Program-made: the position numbers and the translations under genes
Assembly: GCF_000022325.1 (NCBI RefSeq)
Contig: NC_012034.1
Span: forward strand, 886,501 to 950,500
Length of the DNA: 64,000 nt
Direction of reading: 5' to 3'
Source: Caldicellulosiruptor bescii DSM 6725
Lineage (GTDB): Bacteria > Bacillota > Thermoanaerobacteria > Caldicellulosiruptorales > Caldicellulosiruptoraceae
Notes under the pieces: model-generated
Told to the model about the DNA's origin: nothing
The model's input: only the letters and a program-made list of their open reading frames with translations
The model's database searches: none
Part shown: piece after piece, positions 36,965 through 45,670 of the stretch
Position numbering within the stretch: position 1 is the stretch's first letter
Layout: each line of letters starts with the position of its first letter

Positions 36965-37891
36965 ATGTTTGATGGTTTTTCAAGGAAAATAAACTATTTA
37001 AGACTTTCGGTGACTGATAGATGCAACTTTTTTTGCATGTATTGCCGAACAAAGGATTTATGCTCTGAAAGCTCAAGTCAGCTATCAGAAGAAGAGATAT
37101 TTAGAATAATCTCTGCATTTAAAAAGCTTGGGATACAAAAGCTTCGTATCACTGGCGGTGAACCTTTTTTGCGAGATGACATCTTTGGGATAATTGAGTT
37201 TGCAAACAAGATTGGTATAGAAAATATAAATATAACAACAAATGGTTGGTTAGATACCGAAAAGATTAAAAAGATTATTAAAAGTCCGCTCAAATCAATA
37301 AATATTTCTCTTGATACATTAGATAGAGAAAAATACAAGTTTGTAACGGGAATTGACGGCTTGGATAAGGTTTTAGAGACTATAGAAGAGCTCAAAGAAC
37401 ACAAAAAAGTGAAGATAAACACTGTGCTCATTCGCTCTGTGAACCTTGATGAGATAAAAGATTTGATTTCCTTTGCAAAAAAGAATAATATTATTATTCG
37501 CTTTATTGAACTTATGCCAATTGGCGTTGCCAACCAAATCTTTAAAGACGAATTTGTGAGCAAAGATGATGTTATTAAAAGGTTTAAAAGGATAAAAGAA
37601 ATAGGGACAGTGGAAGTTTCGGCTGCTAAATATTACTATATTGAAGATTTCGACTACACGGTAGGTTTTATAAGTTCTGTGTCAGACCATTTTTGCAAAA
37701 CGTGTAATAAAGTCAGAGTCTCATCAACTGGCATGCTTTACAACTGCCTGTTTGATAAAACTGGCTTGCGTTTAAGAGATTTTCTGAATGATGAAGCTCT
37801 CCTGCTCAGAAAGATAGAGGATTTTGTAAAAAAGAAAAAGTTGATAAGAAGCTTAGAATCAGATATGCCGATGTTCAGAATAGGAGGGTAG
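36965..37891 (+). CDS. moaA: GTP 3',8-cyclase MoaA
   Basis: 308 residues from ATG 36965 (MFDGFSRKINYLRLS) with AAAAAGGTGA upstream; earlier in-frame TTG/GTG/ATG codons at 36947-36959 overlap that site. Radical SAM cluster C-x3-C-x2-C is CNFFCMYC; LRITGGEPFLR follows. The second cluster is held by CKTC and a Cys in LYNCLF. The protein ends with the conserved Gly-Gly (FRIGG), needed for activity. It converts GTP to 3',8-cyclo-GTP, the first step of pterin cofactor synthesis, with MoaC encoded next. Confidence 0.96.
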   Translation: MFDGFSRKINYLRLSVTDRCNFFCMYCRTKDLCSESSSQLSEEEIFRIISAFKKLGIQKLRITGGEPFLRDDIFGIIEFANKIGIENINITTNGWLDTEKIKKIIKSPLKSINISLDTLDREKYKFVTGIDGLDKVLETIEELKEHKKVKINTVLIRSVNLDEIKDLISFAKKNNIIIRFIELMPIGVANQIFKDEFVSKDDVIKRFKRIKEIGTVEVSAAKYYYIEDFDYTVGFISSVSDHFCKTCNKVRVSSTGMLYNCLFDKTGLRLRDFLNDEALLLRKIEDFVKKKKLIRSLESDMPMFRIGG

Positions 37892-37898
37892 ATTGAAG

Positions 37899-38825
37899 AT
37901 GGAATTTACGCATATTGACAAAGATGGTCTTCCTAAGATGGTAGATGTTACGTCAAAAGAGCCAAGTTTTAGGGTTGCGAGGGCAATTGGGAAAATCTTT
38001 GTAGGAAAGGATGTTATTGAAGCAATTGAAAATAGGCTTTTACCAAAAGGGGATGTGTTTGCAACTGCTAAAATTGCAGCTATAAATGCTGCTAAAAAGA
38101 CGTTTGAACTCATACCTCTTTGTCACAACATATTTTTGTCTTTTGTTGATGTTTCGTATAAAATAGAGAGGGAAGAAGGGTACATTGAAGCGGTATCAGA
38201 AGTAAAAACTGAGGCAAAAACAGGTGCTGAGATGGAAGCAATCACAGCCGTTGTCATTTTTTTAGAGACAGTGTATGACATGTGCAAAGCGGTAAAAAAA
38301 GATATGGTAATTACTGATGTCAGGCTTATAGAAAAATCTGGGGGAAAATCTGGACATTACATTTTTGAGAGTGAAAATAAAACTGCAAAGGTTGTGTCAA
38401 TCAACATCAGCAGACAAAAAGGGACTCCAAAAGAACCAGTAAGTGAAGCCATTTTGATTGAAGACTATGGGATTGAAGGAGATGCCCATGCAGGGTCTTC
38501 TCATCGTCAGGTAAGTCTTCTTGATATCTCAAGCATAAAGAAGATGCAGCAGTACGGTCTTAAAGGCCTTTGTTTTGGAAAGTTTGCAGAGAACATTACA
38601 ACAGAAAATTTGGATTTTCAAAAAATTTCACTTGGGACAAAACTTAAAATAGGAGATAATGTGTTACTTGAAATAAGCCAAATAGGGAAAAAGTGTCACG
38701 GCAGTGGCTGCGAAATTGCAAAGTCTGTTGGGGTTTGCATAATGCCAAAAGAGGGTCTTTTTGCAAAAGTATTAAAAGGTGGCAAGATCAAAGCAGGAGA
38801 TATTATTGAGATTATAAATGGATAA
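37899..38825 (+). CDS. moaC: MoaC-MOSC fusion protein
   Basis: 308 residues from ATG 37899 (a TTG at 37893 is possible; AGGAGGG lies at 37882-37888). Residues 1-155 are MoaC: FTHIDKDGLPKMVDVTSKEP, TAKIAAINAAKKTFELIPLC, VKTEAKTGAEMEAITAV and KSGGKSGHY, giving cyclic pyranopterin monophosphate synthase. Residues about 165-308 are a MOSC domain: GIEGDAHAGSSHRQVSLLD, GKFAENITTENL, and C-containing GKKCHGSGCEI. MOSC domains handle sulfur or mature cofactors (MoaC-MOSC fusions occur in clostridia). The gene ends 15 bp from convergent mogA. Confidence 0.93.
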   Translation: MEFTHIDKDGLPKMVDVTSKEPSFRVARAIGKIFVGKDVIEAIENRLLPKGDVFATAKIAAINAAKKTFELIPLCHNIFLSFVDVSYKIEREEGYIEAVSEVKTEAKTGAEMEAITAVVIFLETVYDMCKAVKKDMVITDVRLIEKSGGKSGHYIFESENKTAKVVSINISRQKGTPKEPVSEAILIEDYGIEGDAHAGSSHRQVSLLDISSIKKMQQYGLKGLCFGKFAENITTENLDFQKISLGTKLKIGDNVLLEISQIGKKCHGSGCEIAKSVGVCIMPKEGLFAKVLKGGKIKAGDIIEIING

Positions 38826-38840
38826 AAAAATTAGTTCTAA

Positions 38841-39335
38841 TTAGCTTTCGCTTCCGCATTCTTTTTCATTTTCTAAAAGAATATTTAGGCCATGTTCTAA
38901 AATTGGCAAAACTGCTTCAAGGCACTCTTTTACTGCTTTTGGCGAACCTGGAAGATTTATTATCAAACTGTTTTTATATATTCCTGACACTGCACGGGAA
39001 AGGTAGCTTCTCTTGTTTATCTTTCCCGTTTCATATCTTATAAGCTCTGAAATGCCTGGTGTTTGTTTTTCAACAATTTCAAGTGTTGCCTCGGGTGTCA
39101 CATCTCTTTTATAAAATCCTGTTCCACCAGTTGTCAGTATCAGGTTTGCTCCGCTTTTTTGTGCCTGAACTATAGCTTCTTTTATCATTTCTTTTTCATC
39201 TGGTACAATCTTATAAAATACATTTATAAAACCTTGGGATGATAATATATCAATTAATACTTTTGCGCTCAAATCCTCTCTTTCTCCTTTTGAAGCTTTG
39301 TCCGAGCATGTGATTACTGCAAATGTAAAATTCAT
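38841..39335 (-). CDS. mogA: Molybdopterin adenylyltransferase MogA/MoaB
   Basis: 164 residues from the ATG whose complement ends at 39335 (MNFTFAVITCSDKASKGERE), with GGAAGGAGATG upstream; a start at 39401 would add 22 unrelated residues. Family motifs: TCSDKASKG, LILTTGGTGFYKRDVTPEAT, RAVSGIYKNSLIINLPGSPKA. It adenylates pyranopterin before metal insertion by MoeA. It is the only cofactor gene on the minus strand and is therefore outside the riboswitch-controlled transcript. Confidence 0.93.
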   Translation of the reverse strand: MNFTFAVITCSDKASKGEREDLSAKVLIDILSSQGFINVFYKIVPDEKEMIKEAIVQAQKSGANLILTTGGTGFYKRDVTPEATLEIVEKQTPGISELIRYETGKINKRSYLSRAVSGIYKNSLIINLPGSPKAVKECLEAVLPILEHGLNILLENEKECGSES

Positions 39336-39455
39336 TCTTTCATCTCCTTCCTGCAATGCTTCTGCTACAATATTTTTTAATTGGCATTTCAAAGTCAACA
39401 TAAATTTGTTATAATTATATAAGATATTTTCTTGTATTGAAAGAGGGAAAATTTG

Positions 39456-39842
39456 ATGATAGAGATCAAAGAAGTACCACTGGAAAACCGAGAGAAAATC
39501 AAAAATTTTTGTAGTGTCAACAATGTACCTTTTAATGCAGACGCAATTTCACATGTTGTGTTGGATAGCAGCAATATATTAGGAGTTGCTCAGATCAAGA
39601 TTGAAAATGGTATAGCTGAGATCTTGTCCATTTTTGTAAAGGAAGAATATAGAAACATGGGATTGGGAGATGGGCTTTTAAAAATGCAGATTAATTACTG
39701 TTATAGAAATTCAATAAGTTTTGTTAAAGTAAAAAAGGGGCTCAATGACAATTTTTTCAAAAGAGTTGGGTTTGTAGAAGAGGGAGTATATCTTGTTTTA
39801 GATGTTCAGGCATTTTATGCGAATCTAAAATGTCAGCAATAA
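39456..39842 (+). CDS. GNAT-family N-acetyltransferase
   Basis: 128 residues from ATG 39456 (a TTG three bases earlier is possible) with AAGAGGGAA upstream. The acetyl-CoA-binding segment reads SIFVKEEYRNMGLGDGLL, and the typical late beta strand and FFKRVGFVEEGVY follow. The substrate is unknown. TATAAT at 39410-39415 may be its -10. It precedes cheR by 24 bp. Confidence 0.8.
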   Translation: MIEIKEVPLENREKIKNFCSVNNVPFNADAISHVVLDSSNILGVAQIKIENGIAEILSIFVKEEYRNMGLGDGLLKMQINYCYRNSISFVKVKKGLNDNFFKRVGFVEEGVYLVLDVQAFYANLKCQQ

Positions 39843-39866
39843 AATTTTGTAGAAAGAGGGTAAGAG

Positions 39867-40649
39867 ATGCAACTTGATTATGAGTGGTTCAAGAAAAAGG
39901 TCTTGGAATATGTAGGAATAAATCTTTCGTATTATAAAGAAAAACAAATGAAAAGAAGAATTGAGTCTCTTATGAAAAAAAATGGATATGAAACTTTTGC
40001 AGATTATTATAATGCGTTAACAAAGGACCAGAAACTTTTCAACGAATTTATAAATTATTTAACTATCAATGTCTCAGAATTTTACAGAAACCCTCAACAG
40101 TGGGAGATACTTGAAAAAGAAATAATGCCGTATATACTAAAGAGGACAAAGAGACCCAAGATATGGTCTGCTGCCTGTTCCACAGGCGAAGAGCCATATT
40201 CAATTGTAATGCTTTTGACAAGATTTTTTCCTTTGAGTGAAATAAAGATTTTAGCAACCGATATTGATGATGATGCTATAAGAAAAGCCAAAGAGGGAGT
40301 ATATATGAAAAAGAGCTTAGAAGGACTGCCTCAAGAATTTGTAAGAAGGTTTTTTAAAGAAAATGGAGAATTATATTACATAAGTGATGAAATAAAAAGA
40401 TGTGTTGAATTCAAACACCATGACCTTTTGAAAGACCCTTATCCAAAGGATATTGACCTGATTGTATGTCGCAATGTTTTAATATACTTTACTGAAGAAG
40501 CGAAGGATATGGTCTACAGAAATTTTAACAAGTCGCTTGTCATGAATGGTATTTTGTTTGTAGGTTCAACCGAACAGATAATAATGCCTCAAAAATATGG
40601 GTTAAAACCCATAAAAACCTTCTTTTATGAAAAGGTGATGAATATTTGA
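39867..40649 (+). CDS. cheR: Chemotaxis protein methyltransferase CheR
   Basis: 260 residues. N-terminal helical domain with MKRRIESLMKKNGYETFADY, then NVSEFYRNPQQWEIL and the SAM-binding site KIWSAACSTGEEPYSIVMLL, ILATDIDDDAIRKA, and LIVCRNVLIYF. It methylates receptor glutamates; CheB at 7810 is the opposing esterase. The TGA stop overlaps the start of the next gene (TTGAACAC) by 4 bp, an odd partner for cheR. Confidence 0.95.
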   Translation: MQLDYEWFKKKVLEYVGINLSYYKEKQMKRRIESLMKKNGYETFADYYNALTKDQKLFNEFINYLTINVSEFYRNPQQWEILEKEIMPYILKRTKRPKIWSAACSTGEEPYSIVMLLTRFFPLSEIKILATDIDDDAIRKAKEGVYMKKSLEGLPQEFVRRFFKENGELYYISDEIKRCVEFKHHDLLKDPYPKDIDLIVCRNVLIYFTEEAKDMVYRNFNKSLVMNGILFVGSTEQIIMPQKYGLKPIKTFFYEKVMNI

Positions 40650-41158
40650 ACACAAGGAAAATAACATACGCAGGTATGATGGTGGCACTGATAATAATCT
40701 TTTTGATATTTGCTTCAATCTTGCCACGAGCAAATAGCATATTTTATATACTTTGCTCTGTAAGTATCATGATAATGGTTTGGCTCTTTGGAATTAAAGA
40801 GGGATTTTTAGTATATATTGCAAGTTCTTTGTCAGGGATATTTTTAATTCCTAACAAGCTTGTAGCAATGGTTTATATTTTAATTTTTGGTCTATATCCT
40901 ATAATAAAGGCTTTATGTGAAAAAGGCTTTCCCATTTATGTAGAGTTTTTTTTAAAGCTTTTGTATTACAACTTTGCGTTAATTATTTTATATTTTATGT
41001 TCAAACTAATTATAAAAGAGATTCCGCATTTCAAATATGGAATACTTCTTACAGTTATTTCTTCAGAAGTTATTTTTATTCTGTATGATTATCTTCTTAC
41101 GCTGATTTTACAAAAACTAAAGAGCTTCAAAATCTTTGGAGGGACTAACCATGGCTGA
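40646..41158 (+). CDS. Small multi-pass membrane protein
   Basis: 170 residues from a TTG overlapping the cheR stop. Five hydrophobic segments (about 9-28, 34-52, 54-75, 95-122, 130-155) and a lysine-rich tail. The start ITYAGMMVALIIIFLIFASILP is like YybS/ECF S-component-type proteins, but no family can be fixed. It overlaps the following glycosyl-phosphate transferase gene by 8 bp, so a role linked to cell-envelope synthesis is possible. Confidence 0.6.
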   Translation: MNTRKITYAGMMVALIIIFLIFASILPRANSIFYILCSVSIMIMVWLFGIKEGFLVYIASSLSGIFLIPNKLVAMVYILIFGLYPIIKALCEKGFPIYVEFFLKLLYYNFALIILYFMFKLIIKEIPHFKYGILLTVISSEVIFILYDYLLTLILQKLKSFKIFGGTNHG

Positions 41159-42131
41159 GCTTGTGATAAAAGACGCGCTTTCGTTTTTGGTAGCATTTGT
41201 CATTGTAACCATCATCACACCGTATGTGCAGAAAAAATCTATTGAGCTGGGGTTTGTAGACAGACCCAATCCCCGAAAAATTCATTCAACACCTATACCG
41301 GTGACAGGCGGTATAGCTCTCTTTTTGGCTTTTTTCATATCCCAGTTTTTGATAAGAGGTTTTAGCAAGGAATTTTTAGGATTTTTTATTGCTTCATGTT
41401 TGATTTTAGCAATAGGTCTTTTAGATGACTGGTATAAATCACAAGGGAAAGAACTGAGTGCCCTGCCAAAATTCATTGTTCAGATTTTAGCATGTTCAAT
41501 AGTATTCTTTATGGGAATACAGATTGAAGGGATTACAAATCCTTTTACACATAAATTCATAAGCTTTCCTGTTTGGTTCCAGTATATAGCAACAGTTATT
41601 TGGCTTTTTGGAGTGACAACTGTTATAAACTTTATTGATGGTATAGACGGACTTGCAGCTGGTATTACCACAATTTCCGGAACAACCCTGTTTTTTGTTG
41701 CACTGATGAATCTGAGCATAATATCAACCGCAAAGGTTTCAACATATATGGCAGCAGCTTTAGTGGGTGTGTCTTCTGCGTTTTTGATATTCAATCGTCA
41801 TCCGGCTAAAATCTTTATGGGCGACAGCGGTGCCACTTTTTTAGGGTTTGTGCTGGGAACAATTGCGGTAGAAGGGACTTTTAAGGTTGCAACGGTAGTA
41901 TCACTGATAGTACCAATTTTGACACTTGGACTTCCCATTTTTGATAACCTTTTTGTCATATTCAAGAGAATCAAAGAAGGCAAGCCTATTTATCAGGCTG
42001 ACAGAAGCCAGGTGCATTTTAGGCTTTTGGAGGCAGGTTTGAATCAGAAACAGACAGTCTTGTTTTTATACCTTGTTAGTATTTGTTTTTCTTTGACATC
42101 CCTGATTATCATGCTTCTTGCCAGAAGATAA
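41151..42131 (+). CDS. MraY/WecA/TagO-family undecaprenyl-phosphate sugar-1-phosphate transferase
   Basis: 326 residues from ATG 41151, seven bases after GGAGGG; an upstream TTG at 41136 overlaps that site. Around ten membrane segments. Catalytic motifs of the family: VDRPNPRKIHSTPIPVTGG, GLLDDWY (DD pair), NFIDGIDGLAAG, FNRHPAKIFMGDSGATFLG and the cytoplasmic histidine loop RSQVHFRLLEAG. It transfers a HexNAc-1-phosphate to undecaprenyl phosphate, the first step for teichoic-acid-like or other secondary wall polymers. WecA/TagO is more likely than MraY by length and motifs. Confidence 0.9.
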   Translation: MAELVIKDALSFLVAFVIVTIITPYVQKKSIELGFVDRPNPRKIHSTPIPVTGGIALFLAFFISQFLIRGFSKEFLGFFIASCLILAIGLLDDWYKSQGKELSALPKFIVQILACSIVFFMGIQIEGITNPFTHKFISFPVWFQYIATVIWLFGVTTVINFIDGIDGLAAGITTISGTTLFFVALMNLSIISTAKVSTYMAAALVGVSSAFLIFNRHPAKIFMGDSGATFLGFVLGTIAVEGTFKVATVVSLIVPILTLGLPIFDNLFVIFKRIKEGKPIYQADRSQVHFRLLEAGLNQKQTVLFLYLVSICFSLTSLIIMLLARR

Positions 42132-42237
42132 GATATCAAAGTTTTTTAAGTTCTTTTTCTTGTTCTAAGCCGCCCATTGATTAAATATTTTTCTTAATAT
42201 GAAAGATTAACATAACTTTTTGAAAGGGTGGTTTGGA

Positions 42238-43221
42238 ATGAGAAAAAGAATTATTTTTTTTGTTGTGCTTTCTTTTTTAATCTTCTTGGCAGGTTGCAGC
42301 TGGGAAAGTCTATCTTCCACCTCACAGGAAAGTAATTACAATAACGACAGCAGTCAAACAGACGATAGCATCAAATTTGAGATTGTGGAAAGTGATGCTT
42401 ATTTTTCTCAACAAACTGGACAAAGTGAGAATCTTGCAAGTATTAAAACTATTTTTTGTGATAAAAATCACAATTTGGTGTTGACAGAAGTTTTATCAAC
42501 CAAGACACTTGATGTTGCAAAAAGAGGGCTTGAACTTTCCATTTTTTCTGCTTCTCGACAGCACACTCTCAGAAGTTTTGGGCTTTTTTGTATCTTTCCT
42601 GACAGTGTGAAGATAAACTTCTTGAAAATTGAAAATGGCACTGCAGCTGTTGACTTAAATAATGAGTTTTTCAAACAAAAATATTTGGATTTTTACATCA
42701 AAGCAATAACCTTTTACTTGACATCGTTTGAAAATATAGATAGAGTATACTTTTATAATGAAGGGAGAAGGTATATAAACAAAGCCTTTGAGCGAAAAAA
42801 AGCAGGACAGGTTATAATTTTTGTTCCTCAAAAGGTTTTGACAGAGATTTTTCTAATTCCTAAATGGATAGATATTCCAGAAAAGTTTAAAAATATTCCC
42901 ATGACATTTGCACAAAAAAGTTTAATCAATAGTCTTAGCTGTAGATTTTCTAAGTTAAATGGGTTAAAATTGAATAATGTAAAGATAAAAGAAAATACTT
43001 TGTATATTGATCTGTCAAAAGAGCTATTAAACCTAAAAGGTAGTAGCCAAGTAGATATTATTCTTTCTTCAATATGTTTTACTGCAAGGGGAATAGACAA
43101 AACTCTTAAGTATTTAAAGATCTCAATAGATGGGAAAGAACCTTATCTTGACCAGTATGACTTGAAAGAAAATATAGATATAGGCCAGTTCAAGCTTAAC
43201 AGTTTAAAAATAAGATTGTAA
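42238..43221 (+). CDS. GerMN-domain lipoprotein
   Basis: 327 residues from ATG 42238 with AAAGGGTGG upstream. A signal peptide ends in the lipobox FLAGC (Cys at about 19), so it should be a membrane-anchored lipoprotein. Two repeats with the GerMN pattern follow: VLSTKTLDVAKRGLELSIFS..., FLKIENGTAAVDLNNEFF and later NVKIKENTLYIDLSKELL. GerM in Bacillus takes part in spore engulfment and germination; in non-sporulating bacteria the domain occurs in envelope proteins of unknown role. It precedes rph by 21 bp. Confidence 0.8.
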   Translation: MRKRIIFFVVLSFLIFLAGCSWESLSSTSQESNYNNDSSQTDDSIKFEIVESDAYFSQQTGQSENLASIKTIFCDKNHNLVLTEVLSTKTLDVAKRGLELSIFSASRQHTLRSFGLFCIFPDSVKINFLKIENGTAAVDLNNEFFKQKYLDFYIKAITFYLTSFENIDRVYFYNEGRRYINKAFERKKAGQVIIFVPQKVLTEIFLIPKWIDIPEKFKNIPMTFAQKSLINSLSCRFSKLNGLKLNNVKIKENTLYIDLSKELLNLKGSSQVDIILSSICFTARGIDKTLKYLKISIDGKEPYLDQYDLKENIDIGQFKLNSLKIRL

Positions 43222-43242
43222 AAGGAAAGGAGCAAAAAGATA

Positions 43243-44019
43243 ATGAGACAAGACCAGAGAGCTTACAATGAGATTCGACCAATAAAAATAACACGAAACT
43301 TTATCAAATATGCAGAAGGTTCATGCCTTATCGAAATGGGCAACACAAAAGTAATTGTCACAGCAACCATTGACGACAAGGTACCACCGTTTAAAAAGGG
43401 AAGTGGGGAAGGATGGATAACAGCTGAATACTCAATGCTACCCCGTGCAACCCAGCAGAGAAATGTAAGAGATATAAATAAACTGAGGCTCAGTGGAAGA
43501 AGTCACGAAATTCAAAGACTTATTGGAAGGGCACTCAGAGCAGGTATAAACTTTAAAGCGCTTGGAGAAAGAGTAATAATCATAGACTGCGATGTAATCC
43601 AGGCAGATGGAGGAACAAGAACAGCGTCTATCACTGGCGGGTTTATTGCCATGTTTGATGCGTGCAAAAAACTTTACGATGAAAAGATAATTGAAAACTT
43701 TCCTGTAACAGACTTTGTTGCGGCTGTATCTGTGGGAATTTGCGACGGCGTTGAAATGCTTGACCTTTGCTTTGAAGAGGATTCAAAAGCTGCAGTTGAC
43801 ATGAACCTTGTTATGAACGATAAAGGTGAGTTTATTGAGATACAGGGAACTGCTGAAGGAGCTCCTTTTTCATGGGAGCAATTCCAGAAACTCTTGGAGC
43901 TTGGCAAACAGGGTATACAAAAGATAATAGAAGTACAAAAAGAAGTTTTGGGACAAGATTGCGAGCTTGTTGGGAGTGTGCCAAAAGATGAGAAAACTTC
44001 TCGTTGCGACCAAGAATGA
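43243..44019 (+). CDS. rph: Ribonuclease PH
   Basis: 258 residues, normal length. [56 protein letters not shown] and [16 protein letters not shown] are diagnostic. It trims tRNA 3' ends phosphorolytically before CCA. Start ATG with AAAGGAAAGGAGC upstream. rdgB begins 32 bp before its stop, the order rph-rdgB being common in Firmicutes. Confidence 0.97.
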
Positions 44020-44599
44020 GGGAAAAGCAAAGGAAATAAAGCAGCTCATTGGAAGTTATTTTGACGACGTGGTTACACTAAACGATTTTGACAGCAGTGT
44101 AAACATCATAGAAGATGGCAGAACGTTTGAAGAGAATGCTTTGAAAAAGGCAAAGATGATATATACCCTTTACAGGCAGCCCACACTTGCTGATGATTCT
44201 GGGCTTGAGGTGGATGCTTTAGGTGGAAGGCCGGGTGTGATGTCTGCAAGGTATGCAGGAGAGAGAGCCACAGATGAGGATAGAATAAAAAAACTTTTGG
44301 ATGAGCTAAAAAATGTGCCAGAAGACAAAAGAGGAGCGCAGTTTGTATGTGTTCTTGTTTTTATTGACCAGCAAGGTAGGATATATCAGACAAAAGGTAT
44401 TTGCCGTGGCAGAATAGCCTTTGAACCAAGAGGCGAAAATGGTTTTGGTTATGACCCTGTGTTTGTACCTGATGGATTTGACAAGACATTTGCAGAGCTT
44501 GACAGCCATATAAAGAATCAAATATCTCACAGAGCAAAGGCTTTTGAAAACTTAAAAAAGATTCTGGGTGAGATTTACAATGAAGGTACTTGTAATTAG
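43988..44599 (+). CDS. rdgB: XTP/dITP diphosphatase (RdgB/HAM1)
   Basis: 203 residues from ATG 43988; a TTG at 43967 would add seven residues. [54 protein letters not shown] and [11 protein letters not shown] are family motifs. It removes non-canonical purine triphosphates. It overlaps rph and is overlapped by the following phosphodiesterase gene, so the three form one translationally coupled set. Confidence 0.96.
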
Positions 44600-45056
44600 T
44601 GATACACACGGGATTGTATATGATGCAGAGAGGATTATTAAAAAATACGAGAAGAACATAGAAATGTGCATTCACCTTGGAGATTTGGTAAAAGATGCAA
44701 TTTATCTACAAAGCAGGTTTCCCAATCTCAAGTTTGAGATTGTAAGAGGCAACAATGACTTTACAAAGGATTTTCCGTCTGAGAAGATAATTGAGTTTGG
44801 TGGCAAAAAGATCCTCATCACCCATGGTCATTTGTATTCTGTGAAGTCAACATATGACCTTATTGTAAATCATGCAAAGGCATTTAGAGTGGATGCCTGC
44901 TTTTTTGGTCATACTCATCAGCAGGAGGAGTTTTATTCAGATAGCATTCTCTTTTTAAATCCGGGAAGTTTAGCTTTTTCAAGGGATGGTTCAAGGTCGT
45001 TTGCAATAGCAGAAGTTACTCCTTACGGGGTTGTAGCATATTTGGAAAAGGTGTGA
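44580..45056 (+). CDS. YfcE/MJ0936-family metallophosphoesterase
   Basis: 158 residues from ATG 44580 ([11 protein letters not shown]), with GGGTGAG upstream and 20 bp overlap with rdgB. The calcineurin-like motifs are complete: SDTHG, HLGDLV, RGNND, THGHLYS and FFGHTHQ. A dimetal phosphodiesterase of small substrates; physiological substrate unknown. The rph-rdgB-yfcE order is frequent in clostridia. Confidence 0.92.
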   Translation: MKVLVISDTHGIVYDAERIIKKYEKNIEMCIHLGDLVKDAIYLQSRFPNLKFEIVRGNNDFTKDFPSEKIIEFGGKKILITHGHLYSVKSTYDLIVNHAKAFRVDACFFGHTHQQEEFYSDSILFLNPGSLAFSRDGSRSFAIAEVTPYGVVAYLEKV

Positions 45057-45062
45057 AAGAAA

Positions 45063-45614
45063 TTGATAATAGCCCAAGGTGAACTTGTGAATATAAGAGA
45101 GGTTAGGTGGGGGGACTTAAAATATCTTCAAAAATGGGCAAATGATCCAGAAGTTACCTACTGGGCAAGAGCAGAAACAAATATTTCAAATGTGACTATA
45201 GGTGAGTTTAGAAGATGGTATTACAGGCGTTCCTCCTCTTCTGTTAAAAGATTTATCATAGAAACAAAGGAATCAAAAAAGCCGATTGGTTCTATTTCCT
45301 ATAGAGATTATGATTCTATTAACAAAGTGGTAGTTCTTGGCATACATATTGGAGAAAAGAACTACTGGGGAAAAGGATTTGGCACCGATGCAATTAAAGC
45401 GTTTGTGAAATACCTTTTTGATACACTTGATATCAATAGGATAGAACTTGATACTTTCGATGAGAATATAAGGGCAATTAAAGCATATCAAAAGTGCGGT
45501 TTTAAGATTGAGGGCGTTTTAAGAGAAGCAAGGCTTATTGAAGGAAAATTTCATGATGTAATTATTATGGGAATGACAAGAAAAGATTATTTAAAAATAG
45601 CAAACAAAACTTAA
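45063..45614 (+). CDS. RimJ/RimL-type GNAT acetyltransferase
   Basis: 183 residues from TTG 45063. VNIREVRWGDLKYLQKWAND at the start, GIHIGEKNYWGKGFGTDAI (acetyl-CoA loop) and ENIRAIKAYQKCGFKIEGVL are typical of the RimJ/RimL/SpeG group, which acetylate protein N termini or polyamines. Substrate not evident. Last gene of the rph set, six bases after the phosphodiesterase stop. Confidence 0.85.
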   Translation: MIIAQGELVNIREVRWGDLKYLQKWANDPEVTYWARAETNISNVTIGEFRRWYYRRSSSSVKRFIIETKESKKPIGSISYRDYDSINKVVVLGIHIGEKNYWGKGFGTDAIKAFVKYLFDTLDINRIELDTFDENIRAIKAYQKCGFKIEGVLREARLIEGKFHDVIIMGMTRKDYLKIANKT

Positions 45615-45617
45615 ATG

Positions 45618-45626
45618 TGATATAAT
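45618..45626 (+). promoter_or_regulatory. Extended -10 promoter of rhaB
   Basis: TGATATAAT: a perfect -10 with the extended TG. The -35 position holds only TAGCAA. It lies 45 bp upstream of the rhaB ATG. Confidence 0.55.
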
Positions 45627-45670
45627 AAAAACAAACACAAAATAACCCAAACAGAATAAGGAGGACAAAA

